Below are positions 52,319-60,432 of a stretch of DNA of 64,000 nucleotides, one piece after another. This stretch comes from Oscillospiraceae bacterium. GTDB lineage: Bacteria; Bacillota; Clostridia; Oscillospirales; Oscillospiraceae. A program made the position numbers and the translations under genes. Position 1 is the first letter of the stretch, and every line of letters starts with the position of its first letter. The notes under the pieces were generated by a model. That model had not been told where the DNA came from and did not search any database. It saw only the letters and a program-made list of their open reading frames with translations. The stretch lies in contig AP025583.1 in assembly GCA_022846095.1 (NCBI GenBank), forward strand, positions 3,373,279 through 3,437,278, in the 5' to 3' direction.

Positions 52319-53503
52319 CTAACGCACTTGGGGGCGCCTGCCGTAGTAGGCGCTGCGGAAGATCTCCCTGGCCTCGTCCAGGGTGGGCACGCGGGGGGAG
52401 AGCTTGGTGGCGATGGCCTCCAGGCCCAGGCGGGCGAAGTCGTCCAGCTTGTCCATAAAGTCCGCCTCGTCCAGTCCCAGGGCGCCGAAGCTGTGGGGGA
52501 TGCCCAGCTCCCCGCCGAAGTCCCAGAGGTGGTCCACCAGGGCCTGGCACAGCGCCCGGTCGTCCGCGCCCTTCAGGCCCAGCCGGCGGGCCAGGGCCGC
52601 GTAGGACGGGTGGGGGCTGGAGAAGGCGGTGGTGTAGGGCAGCATCAGGCCGCAGATCATGCCGTGGGGCAGGTTGTAGTAGGGGCCCGCCTGATCCAGG
52701 CCGTGGGCCAGGCCGGCGCAGCAGTTGGTGATGACCATGCCCGCCAGGCTGGCGGCCACGTGGCAGGTCTCCCGGGCGCGGGCGTGCACGGCGGCGGGCA
52801 CCTGGTCGGACACCGAGTTTTTCAGATTCTCCAGAAGATCCAGCGCCGCGCCCAGGGACACCGACACCACCAGGGGCGAGGCGGTGACGCACACCGAGGC
52901 CTCCATGGCGTGGGTCAGGGCGTCCATGCCGGTGTGGGCCGCCACCGTGGCGGGCAGGGAGTCGGTGAGATCCGCGTCCAGGATGGCGTAGGCGGGGATC
53001 AGGTTGTTGGAGAGCATCAGGTGCTTGGCCCGGGTGTCCTGGTCGATGAACACGGCGGCGGAGGTGGTCTCGCTGCCGGTGCCGCTGGTGGTGGGCACTG
53101 CGGCCATCACCGCCTTGCGCCCCAGCTCGGGCAGCTGGTAGGGCTTGAGGGAGTCGGCGATGCTCAGCCCGGGGTACTCGTAGAACAGGTGCATGGCCTT
53201 GGCCGTGTCCATCACCGAGCCGCCGCCGATGGCCACGATGAGGTCCGGGGCGAAGGACTCCATGTCGGCGGCGCCCTTCTTGATGTCGCTGAAGAAGGGC
53301 TCGTTGCGGATGTCGGAGACGAAGCGGCACTCGCCGCCGCCGGAGCGGATCAGGGAGTCGATCCGGTCCCGCAGCAGGGGGGTGAGGATGCGCCCGTCGT
53401 AGATCACCGCCGCCCGCTTCTTGCCCAGCTCCTTGAGGTAGCTGATGGAGCCTCTGCCGACGATGAAGCGGCTGGCTGCCAGGGGAGAAAATTGCTTTTC
53501 CAT
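52319..53503 (-). CDS. Iron-containing (type III) alcohol dehydrogenase
   Basis: 394 residues. NAD site GGGSVMDTAKAM; Fe ligands are the Asp and His in GMDALTHAMEA, His in GLAHGLDQAG and His in YYNLPHGM. Type III ADHs include GbsB, the choline dehydrogenase of B. subtilis, as well as butanol and propanediol enzymes. It is the first gene of the operon that ends in the amine reductase subunits, which suggests an amino-alcohol substrate such as choline. Start ATG follows GCGAGGTCAGAACT. Confidence 0.93.
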   Translation of the reverse strand: MEKQFSPLAASRFIVGRGSISYLKELGKKRAAVIYDGRILTPLLRDRIDSLIRSGGGECRFVSDIRNEPFFSDIKKGAADMESFAPDLIVAIGGGSVMDTAKAMHLFYEYPGLSIADSLKPYQLPELGRKAVMAAVPTTSGTGSETTSAAVFIDQDTRAKHLMLSNNLIPAYAILDADLTDSLPATVAAHTGMDALTHAMEASVCVTASPLVVSVSLGAALDLLENLKNSVSDQVPAAVHARARETCHVAASLAGMVITNCCAGLAHGLDQAGPYYNLPHGMICGLMLPYTTAFSSPHPSYAALARRLGLKGADDRALCQALVDHLWDFGGELGIPHSFGALGLDEADFMDKLDDFARLGLEAIATKLSPRVPTLDEAREIFRSAYYGRRPQVR

Positions 53504-53581
53504 AGTTCTGACCTCGCTTTCCTATGTAAGATTTTGCATCTTATATTCAGAACAAAGAGCGGCGTATGGTATATAGAACCT

Positions 53582-53610
53582 TCGATAAAGCGCTCTCCCG
53601 TAATTGTCAA
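53582..53610 (-). promoter_or_regulatory. Candidate promoter of the alcohol dehydrogenase-reductase operon
   Basis: On the minus strand a perfect TTGACA (53610-53605) is separated by 17 bases from TATCGA (53587-53582), a weak -10. The whole 53504-53865 gap is AT-rich compared with the coding DNA and contains several ATAT-rich inverted repeats that could be operators; no gene is seen in it. Confidence 0.5.
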
Positions 53611-53865
53611 TCTGAATATATCATATTGCATATATTTCTTCAAGCCACTCCGGGCAAAACTGTGATTTTTATATTGAAAATAGTAAATTAGAACAATGAG
53701 GGCGGCTTGGCCGCGCGAAAGGGGCCGATCGCCGCCATTTTAAAAATAAAATATATCCAAAATAGTATATCAAGAATCGTACGAAACATAGAATCTAGGA
53801 ATCCCGGCGTGTTTATGCTAAAATAGAATCCGATCCATACGATACTTTGGAGAGGAGGCCGTGCG

Positions 53866-55257
53866 ATGGCCTTTCTGGGATTGGAGCTGCCCGCGTGGAC
53901 CCGGCCCGCGCTGGACCCCGGCTTCGTGCCGCTCTCGGCGCTCTTCGCGCGCTACGCGCAGGGGGCGGCGCAGCCCCTGGCCGTGGCGGTGGAGCGGGAG
54001 GACGGCCAGGTCTCGGTGTACGAGACCGCCGTGTTCGGCACGCCGGACTGTGCCCGGGCCGACCGGTACTACGTGGAGCGGCTGGTCAAGCTGCTGTTGT
54101 GGATCCGGGGGGGCTTCCGGGTCAGCGTCTGCGGGGACGCCGCGCTGGGCCGCGCGGTGGCGGAGGCCTACGCCCCCGGCGGCGCCCGGGACTTCGACCG
54201 GGGCTTCATGGAGCGGATTTACGAGCGGCCCTTTGAGGTGCGCGTGCTGCCCTACGAGGCGCGGCCTGCGCCGGCGGAGGGCACCCGCGCCGTCTCCGGC
54301 GGGGTGGACGGCTGCCGGGTGGGCCTGGACGTGGGGGCCAGCGGGCGCAAGGTGTGCGCCATGCGGGACGGCTTGGTGGTCTACAGCGGCCAGGCCCCCT
54401 GGCAGCCCAAGACCAACCCGGACCCCAATTACCACTACGAGGCCCTGGTGGCCTCCCTGCGGGACGCCGCGGCCCACCTGCCCCGGGTGGACGGTGTCGG
54501 CATCTCCACCGCCGGGGTGCTGGTGGGGCAAAAGTGTATGGTGGCCAGCCTCTTCCTGGCCCTGAGCCAGGCGGACTTCGACCGCTGCGCCAAGGATATG
54601 TTCACCCGCGCCGCCGCCTCCCTGGGGCAGAATATCCCCTGCGTGGTGGCCAACGACGGGGACGTGGCCGCCCTGGCCGGGGCGGTGGCCCTGGAGGAGC
54701 GGGCCCTGCTGGGCATCTCCATGGGCACCAGCGAGGCCGGGGGCTACGTGGGCCGGGACGGCGGCCTCACCGGCTGGCTCAATGAGCTGGCCTTCTGCCC
54801 CGTGGACGCACAGCCGCAGGGCTGGCACGACGAGTGGAGCGGCGACGTGGGCTGCGGGGTCAAGTACCTGAGCCAGGACGCCGCCATCCTGCTGGCCGGG
54901 CGGGCGGGACTGCCCCTGCCGGAGGGCAACCCGTCTGAGCGCTTCCGGGCCGTCCGGGCCGCCATGGAGGCGGGCGACCCCCGCGCCGCCGCGGTCTACC
55001 GGGACCTGGGGGTCTACCTGGGCCACGCCGCCGCACTCTACGCCCGGTTCTACGACCTGGACCGCATCCTGGTCATGGGCGGCGTCACCGGCGGGCCGGG
55101 CGGGGACCTTATCCTGGAGCAGGCCCGGGCCGTGCTGGCCCATGACTACCCGGCGCTGTCCTTCGTTCTTTCCTTCCCGGACGAGAAGGTGCGCGCCCTG
55201 GGCCAGAGCGTGGCGGCGGCCAGCCTGCCGGAACTCAACCTCGGGGCAAGTAAATGA
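53866..55257 (+). CDS. ROK-family protein with a long N-terminal extension
   Basis: 463 residues. The ROK (sugar kinase/repressor) core starts near residue 150: GLDVGASGRKVCAM (phosphate-1), VGISTAGVLVG, VVANDGDVAALAGAV (catalytic Asp) and LGISMGTSEAGGYV (phosphate-2 like). The N-terminal 150 residues are an extension I do not recognise, with no HTH visible, so it is more likely a kinase than a repressor. Sugar substrate unknown. It is divergent from the alcohol dehydrogenase operon. Start ATG follows GGAGAGGAGGCCGTGCG. Confidence 0.85.
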   Translation: MAFLGLELPAWTRPALDPGFVPLSALFARYAQGAAQPLAVAVEREDGQVSVYETAVFGTPDCARADRYYVERLVKLLLWIRGGFRVSVCGDAALGRAVAEAYAPGGARDFDRGFMERIYERPFEVRVLPYEARPAPAEGTRAVSGGVDGCRVGLDVGASGRKVCAMRDGLVVYSGQAPWQPKTNPDPNYHYEALVASLRDAAAHLPRVDGVGISTAGVLVGQKCMVASLFLALSQADFDRCAKDMFTRAAASLGQNIPCVVANDGDVAALAGAVALEERALLGISMGTSEAGGYVGRDGGLTGWLNELAFCPVDAQPQGWHDEWSGDVGCGVKYLSQDAAILLAGRAGLPLPEGNPSERFRAVRAAMEAGDPRAAAVYRDLGVYLGHAAALYARFYDLDRILVMGGVTGGPGGDLILEQARAVLAHDYPALSFVLSFPDEKVRALGQSVAAASLPELNLGASK

Positions 55258-55646
55258 AGTTTTACGTCTCGTCAAGCCTGAAAAACTACAAGCAAGTGCG
55301 CGGCCTTTCACGCTTGCTCAAGGACGCCGGTTGGGAGCAGACTTATGACTGGACACTGCATTGCCCAGTGAAAGAAACCGACCTAGAAACGCTAAAGTCG
55401 ATTGGCGAACAGGAATATGAAGCAATACGGCAATCTGATGTCGTAATCATATTGACGCCGCAGGGCAGAGGAACGCATACGGAACTCGGTATGGCACTCG
55501 CTCTGAACAAAAAAGTTTACTTGTGCCACCATGACGACACATACTTTCAATGCGACGATAATACATCAGCGTTTTATTGGCTTTCAAACGTAAACCGGCT
55601 TATCGGAACTACAGAATATATTGCGAACGAGCTGCTGAAATTATAA
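55254..55646 (+). CDS. Nucleoside 2-deoxyribosyltransferase-like protein
   Basis: 130 residues. The fold pattern MKFYVSSSLKN, SDVVIILTPQGRGTHTELGMALA and the final hydrophobic strand KKVYLCHH match the NDT-like family, which also has TIR-like NAD-processing relatives. The Glu in THTELGMA is the expected nucleophile. Its ATG overlaps the ROK stop (ATGA). Codon use and base composition are visibly less GC-rich than every neighbour, which suggests recent transfer. Function could be nucleoside salvage or NAD-related defence. Confidence 0.75.
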   Translation: MKFYVSSSLKNYKQVRGLSRLLKDAGWEQTYDWTLHCPVKETDLETLKSIGEQEYEAIRQSDVVIILTPQGRGTHTELGMALALNKKVYLCHHDDTYFQCDDNTSAFYWLSNVNRLIGTTEYIANELLKL

Positions 55647-55734
55647 TTAGATTCAGCACATACCGTTTGGGAGCAAATAGCCTCCTTGATATGGGGCGTG
55701 GGTTGTAATACCAATAAGACCGACGTGGCGGCAT

Positions 55735-56222
55735 CTGGCAAGTGCCCGGCAAATGAACAAGGCATGGCAGTACGGGCGGCATTTTAGGCACTCCTCAAAA
55801 AGCAACTGGTACCAAGTCTGGGCGGGTGATGTGCCGACGGGGCGGCAGCCCTACTAGCCCTGAGCGCTGTCAAGTCTTGCAGGCCGCCTGAACCGCACCG
55901 CCGCGGGCCCCTGGGGTTCGGGGCCGAAGCCCCGATTGTTTCTTCCGCGGTTCTTTGCAACCAAAGAATCGCGCCGCCGGGGGCACAGCCTCCAAAAATT
56001 CGGCCCTTTTTGTTTTTAAATGAAGGCAAAAAAACACCACGCTTCGGCGTGGTGTTTTAGTCTGTCGAAAAACTAGATAAGCGAGATTCGGTGCGCAAGA
56101 TGCAATCATCGTTGCTACGGCGGATAAGGCGGCCTATATTGGACGGGCGATTCATGAATCGCCCCTACGGTACGGGGATGGGACGGATTGCCACGGGCCT
56201 GCGGCCCTCGCAATGACGTAGG
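55735..56222 (-). repeat. Composite intergenic repeat, inverted copy (56 kb)
   Basis: Same blocks as at 33 and 47 kb but in reverse order: the GGGCGATTC/GAATCGCCC hairpin (one base changed, GGGCGATTCATGAATCGCCC, 56145-56164), the CGGATTGCC..CGCAATGACG segment, the CGAAGCCCCGATTGTTTCTT block and TGAGCGCTGTCAAG. One end is CGGCGGATAAGGCGG (about 56118-56132). No credible gene. Confidence 0.8.
56031..56058 (-). terminator. Terminator of the aldose epimerase operon
   Basis: AAAACACCACGC / GCGTGGTGTTTT stem with a UUCG-type tetraloop. On the minus strand it is followed by TTTTTTTGCC. It is embedded in the inverted repeat copy. Confidence 0.85.
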
Positions 56223-56271
56223 GCGGGGGCCTGCACCCAAAATCCTTATGGCATCGTTTAATTGCGCTCCC

Positions 56272-57141
56272 CTAAATAACAGTCAACCGCTGCGTCCTGG
56301 AAAAGGTCCCGCCGGGGGCCAGGGTGTGGGCGCAGGGGCGCTGGAACAGGTCGTGCTTCCCGTCCTCCCGGCTGGGCAGGCCGCACCAGGGCTCGATGCA
56401 CAAAAAGCCCGGGATCCCCGGCTGGCTCCACAGCAGCACCCGGTCGAAGCCGGAGATGTCCAGCCGCAGGGCCCGCCCGGTGTCCCGCTCCTCCAGCTGC
56501 ACCCAGGCCGAGCGCAGCCCCTTGAGGCAGATGCTGTCCTCGTCGAAGAGGTGGGGCTCCAGGGGGATCTCCGCCTGCCCGGTGAAAACCGGGATCTCCT
56601 CCCCGGTCACCAGCCCCGCCCGGCACAGCACCTTGCGCGGGCACTCGGCCTGCTCAAAGCGCACCAGGTAGTCCGTCACGGCCCTGCCTGGCGAGAAGGG
56701 GCAGCGCAGCCCGGTGTGGAAGCCCAGCTGCACCGGCATGGGCTCCCTGCCCGTATTGGTCACGGTGCAGACGGTTTTCACCGACTGTCCCTCCAGGGTG
56801 TGGACGGTGTCCAGGGTGAAGGGCCAGGGGTAGCACCGCTCCGTCTCCGGCCCGGAGGCCAGGCGGTAGGCCAGGCGGCGGTCCTCCCGCTCCGTCAGTG
56901 TGTGTACCATATCCCGTGCAAACCCATGCTGGGGGCCCTCGTACCGCACGCCCCCCGCCTCGTACCAGCCGTCCTTCAGCTTGCCGCACCAGGGAAAGCA
57001 GAGCGGCGCCCGGCGGGGCCAGGCCGCGCCGCCGTCCCAGAGCCAGCCCCCCTCGGGGGCGCCCGCCCCCGACAGGGCGTGGAGCTCCGCCCCCACCGGG
57101 TTGACTTCCAGGCTCAAAACTCCATTGGAAATCGTGTCCAT
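56272..57141 (-). CDS. Aldose 1-epimerase family protein
   Basis: 289 residues, galactose-mutarotase-like fold: GAELHALSG, the His in GPQHGFARD, QLGFHTGLRCPF and the Glu in FLCIEPWCGLPS. It interconverts alpha and beta anomers of sugars or sugar phosphates. It follows the TauE/SafE gene by 4 bp and is the last gene of the minus-strand carbohydrate run. Confidence 0.9.
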   Translation of the reverse strand: MDTISNGVLSLEVNPVGAELHALSGAGAPEGGWLWDGGAAWPRRAPLCFPWCGKLKDGWYEAGGVRYEGPQHGFARDMVHTLTEREDRRLAYRLASGPETERCYPWPFTLDTVHTLEGQSVKTVCTVTNTGREPMPVQLGFHTGLRCPFSPGRAVTDYLVRFEQAECPRKVLCRAGLVTGEEIPVFTGQAEIPLEPHLFDEDSICLKGLRSAWVQLEERDTGRALRLDISGFDRVLLWSQPGIPGFLCIEPWCGLPSREDGKHDLFQRPCAHTLAPGGTFSRTQRLTVI

Positions 57142-57145
57142 AGCG

Positions 57146-57937
57146 TCACACCACCAGATTCTTAATAATATTGAACACGGCGATGCCCAGCACCACCAGC
57201 TGCACGGCGTTGAAGGCGATCTCCACCTTTTTTTCGTCGAACCGCTTGTTGAGCACGGCCCCGATGAAGCCGCCCGCCACGGCCCCGATCACCATGGCCG
57301 GGGCGATGTGCAGGTCGTACACCGCGAAGCCGGTGGTCACCGCCACGGTGACCAGCTTGGAGATCTGGGCGAAGAGGATGGTCACCAGGGAGCAGACCGT
57401 GGCCGTCTTTGTGTCGTAGGAGAACAGGTAAATGAGGATGGCCACGTTGATGGGCCCGCCTCCGATGCCCAGGAAGGAGGAGCACACACCCAGGAACAGC
57501 CCCACCAGCAGCGACACCGCCACCCCGTCCAGGGTGTGGCCCTTGATGCGCTCCTTGTTCTTCATGTACAGGAAGACCCCCAGGATCAGCACCGAGAGCA
57601 CCACGTTCTGCACCACCGTCACCGCGCTGTTGGCGTGCAGGGCGCCCACGATGGCCTGGAGCAGCTTCTCGCCCCCCAGGCCCCCGATGACCGACCCCAC
57701 CGCCAGGGGCACGGCGGTGCCGTAGGGGATTTTGGTTTTGGCGATCACCTGCTTGCCCACCGACACCACCGACATGGAGAACACCGTGATGGCGGACAGC
57801 ACCCCGATGGTCTGCACGTCGAAGCCGTGCAGCATGTCCATCAGGGGTTTGATAATCACGCCGCCCCCCATCCCCGTGAGGGAACCCACCGTGGTGGCGC
57901 AGATGGCGATAAGGAAATACAGCAGGGCCTGGAGCAT
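57146..57937 (-). CDS. TauE/SafE family membrane permease
   Basis: 263 residues with eight hydrophobic helices and the duplicated family motifs TVGSLTGMGGGVIIKP and CSSFLGIGGGPINVA. The family exports or imports sulfite, sulfonates, sulfur compounds or other small anions. The link with the adjoining aldose epimerase is uncertain. Start ATG follows TAGGAGGCACACGCC. Confidence 0.9.
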   Translation of the reverse strand: MLQALLYFLIAICATTVGSLTGMGGGVIIKPLMDMLHGFDVQTIGVLSAITVFSMSVVSVGKQVIAKTKIPYGTAVPLAVGSVIGGLGGEKLLQAIVGALHANSAVTVVQNVVLSVLILGVFLYMKNKERIKGHTLDGVAVSLLVGLFLGVCSSFLGIGGGPINVAILIYLFSYDTKTATVCSLVTILFAQISKLVTVAVTTGFAVYDLHIAPAMVIGAVAGGFIGAVLNKRFDEKKVEIAFNAVQLVVLGIAVFNIIKNLVV

Positions 57938-57969
57938 GGCGTGTGCCTCCTAAATGATTGATTTCAGGG

Positions 57970-58022
57970 AAAGACGGATTGCCACGGCCCCTGCGGTGAA
58001 CGCAGCGGCGTGGCAATCCGTT
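57970..58022. repeat. Small palindromic repeat related to the composite family
   Basis: ACGGATTGCCACG and CGTGGCAATCCGT are inverted copies about 20 bases apart, sharing the GGCAATCCGT element with the long repeats. It separates the TauE/SafE gene from the LarA-like gene. Confidence 0.65.
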
Positions 58023-58029
58023 TCTGATA

Positions 58030-59523
58030 TTACCCGCAGCAGCAGCCGCCGTGAAGCCCGGCAGTGGAGCTGTTGAGGCCGGGGTCCTTCATGCACAGGT
58101 GGACGGCGGTGGTCTTGAAGGCCCGGGGCAGGGCCAGGATGTTGGGCTCCTCCCCCACGAACTTGCGCTTCGCGTCCTCCAGCGCCTCCTCAAAGGTGGC
58201 GCGGGTCTTTAACCCCATCCCGCGGGCGTACCCCGGCTCCCGCGCGCCCACGATGTAGATCGCGCTGGTGTTGCGCTCCGCCAAATGCCCGCAGCTCATC
58301 ATCGAGAACCCGTGGAACGGGTGGAATGCGTTGGCGAAGCGGTACTTTCTGATATACTCCTCCTTCGTGGCGAAGTACTCCCCGTACCGGTTCATGTCCG
58401 GCAGCGTGTTCATATAGTCGTGCTGGAACAGCTCGTACAGCTCCCGCAGGTACGGCCACCGCTCGTCGTGGAAGTACCCGTCGCAGATGCTGCTGACGAT
58501 GAACACGCAGCGCTCCGACATAATCCGCTTGTGCCGGATCACTTGGGCGCTCAGCGCCTGCATCATCTGGATGGGGTTGGTGCCCATACCATCCCCGTAG
58601 TGGAAGTTGGTGGGCATGCCGAACACGATAATATCGTACTTCTTCTCCGCCCAGTGCACGTACGTCCGCTTGTCCGCCTCCGCCCACGACACGGGCTGCA
58701 TCTCCTTCGCCCAGCCCGAGTAAATGGCGATCTGGCGGGAGTCCGTGTCCAGCACCGCGTCGCAGCAGAAGAACTTCTTCCCCATCTTTTCTTCCATGTA
58801 CATGCCCTGTTGGTCGAACTTGTTGCGCATCTCGCTGTGGGTGGACACAGGCACAAAGTCCTGCCGGTGCATCACCTGGGGCACGTGGTGGGCGCTGATG
58901 CTCTTCCAGTGGGTGATGCCGGTGGCGCAGTGCTTGTACCCGCCCGAGTAGCCCCCGTAGGGGTTGCCCTGGGTGTGGCCGATGAGGATGGCCACGTCGG
59001 CGTCAAAGACGTACTTGTTCATCAGCACGTGGTCCCCGTGGCTGGTGTAGCCCAGGTCCACCAGGTGCTCGTAGTCCTCGCTGTCGTGGCTGGTGATCTG
59101 GCCCGTGGGATAGAACTCGCTGAAGAGCTCGGGGCCAAGGATGGTCTGCATCTCGGGCACCGAGGTGCGGGGGTGCAGGCCGTTGGAGAAGAGCAGCAGC
59201 ACATCCTTCTTCTCCACCCCCGCGGCGTACAGCTCGTCCAGGCAGGCCCGGATGGACACACGGCGGTGGCTTGTAGGCTGGTTGCCCCCCTTGACGATGT
59301 CGGGGATGATGATGGTGACGGTGGAGCCCCTGTGGGCCAGCTCCCGCAGGGCGGGCATACCGATGGGGTTTCGGATGGACGCCAGGGTGGCGTTATACAG
59401 ACTGTCCCAGTCCTGGGGCAGGCAGGGGGGATCGGCCACCGTCTCGCCGGGGACGAAGATGTCCGTCGTGTCGGGCAGGCTGGCGCTCATCAGCCCCGAT
59501 CCGTATTCAAAGTCCAGTTTCAT
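58030..59523 (-). CDS. LarA-like nickel-pincer racemase homologue
   Basis: 497 residues, longer than lactate racemase LarA (about 420-430). N-terminal LarA-type motif TIIIPDIVKGGNQPTSH; the pincer-cofactor Lys is expected in GGYSGGYKHCATGI, preceded by GHTQGNPYGG. LarA uses a nickel-pincer nucleotide to racemise hydroxyacids; homologues act on malate, phenyllactate and other hydroxyacids. The C-terminus ends in GLHGGCCCG, an unusual three-Cys tail that could bind metal. No larB/C/E genes are in the window. Start ATG at 59523 follows AAAGGAGTGCATTT. Confidence 0.85.
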   Translation of the reverse strand: MKLDFEYGSGLMSASLPDTTDIFVPGETVADPPCLPQDWDSLYNATLASIRNPIGMPALRELAHRGSTVTIIIPDIVKGGNQPTSHRRVSIRACLDELYAAGVEKKDVLLLFSNGLHPRTSVPEMQTILGPELFSEFYPTGQITSHDSEDYEHLVDLGYTSHGDHVLMNKYVFDADVAILIGHTQGNPYGGYSGGYKHCATGITHWKSISAHHVPQVMHRQDFVPVSTHSEMRNKFDQQGMYMEEKMGKKFFCCDAVLDTDSRQIAIYSGWAKEMQPVSWAEADKRTYVHWAEKKYDIIVFGMPTNFHYGDGMGTNPIQMMQALSAQVIRHKRIMSERCVFIVSSICDGYFHDERWPYLRELYELFQHDYMNTLPDMNRYGEYFATKEEYIRKYRFANAFHPFHGFSMMSCGHLAERNTSAIYIVGAREPGYARGMGLKTRATFEEALEDAKRKFVGEEPNILALPRAFKTTAVHLCMKDPGLNSSTAGLHGGCCCG

Positions 59524-59595
59524 AAATGCACTCCTTTTATGACAGGGCGGCGGGGGCAAGCCCCCGCCCTACCCGTTTTTCCGCCGCGCCGCGTT

Positions 59596-60432
59596 TCATT
59601 TCCCCAGGTACAGGCGGATAATCTCCAGATACTCCTCCGGGTAGAAGCCGATCTCCCCGGCAAACCGGGTCAGGGCGATGAGCCCGCCGTCCACCTCCGG
59701 GATGGAGGCCAGCATGGCGGCGTTGTCCGCCTTCAGCCCTCCGCCGTACACCACGTCCAGGCCCCCGGTGCGCTCCTTCACGAAGCGGGCGATTTTTTGG
59801 ATATACTCCTTGCCCGCCGGGGTCTTGCCGGGGCCGATGGACCAGACGGGCTCGTAGGCCACGACCACGCCGGACCTGTCCACGCCCTCCAGGCCGGTGT
59901 CCAGCTGCGCGCCCAGCACCTCCTGCCAGCGCTCCTGCTCCTCGCTCTTCTCCCCGATGCAGTAGAGCACCTTGAGACCCGCCGCCTGGGCGGCCTTGAC
60001 CTCACGGTTCAGGATGCGGTTCACGGCGGCGGCGTCATTTACCCCGGCCTCGGCCAGGATGCCCGCCTTGTCGCCGCGCTCCTCACAGTGGCCGATCAGG
60101 GCGTACCCGCACCCCAGCGCGGCGGCGGCGTGGGCGGGGCGGTTGGTGGTGAAGGCCCCAAAATTGCCCCCCACCGCCGTGTCCTCCCGGAACACGCCCT
60201 GGCAGCCAATCTGCACGGGGCTGTCCGCACACAGGGCCCCGGCGGCGCCCAGGATATGGGCCTCGGGGAAGAAGTCCGCGAACTCCACCTCCGCCCGGCC
60301 GTATCCGGAAAGCCCTCCCTGGGTCTCACGGACGATATGGGCCCCCCACTCCCCCACAGGGGCCAGGCGGTTCACGCCCCCCAGCGCGGGCGGTACGTCA
60401 AAGCGTTTTAAATTCAGATAGATGTGCTTCAT
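59596..60432 (-). CDS. Divergent triosephosphate isomerase
   Basis: 278 residues, longer than the usual 250. Catalytic residues are kept: Asn and Lys in LNLKRF (normally NWK), His in LIGHCEERGDK (normally GHSERR) and Glu in AYEPVWSIGPGK. The phosphate loop is GGGLK instead of GGSV. It could act on glyceraldehyde-3-phosphate or a modified triose. It begins directly after the pgi stop codon (TAAATG), so it is part of the nagA-aldolase-pgi operon; a standard tpiA is expected elsewhere in the genome. Confidence 0.88.
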   Translation of the reverse strand: MKHIYLNLKRFDVPPALGGVNRLAPVGEWGAHIVRETQGGLSGYGRAEVEFADFFPEAHILGAAGALCADSPVQIGCQGVFREDTAVGGNFGAFTTNRPAHAAAALGCGYALIGHCEERGDKAGILAEAGVNDAAAVNRILNREVKAAQAAGLKVLYCIGEKSEEQERWQEVLGAQLDTGLEGVDRSGVVVAYEPVWSIGPGKTPAGKEYIQKIARFVKERTGGLDVVYGGGLKADNAAMLASIPEVDGGLIALTRFAGEIGFYPEEYLEIIRLYLGK

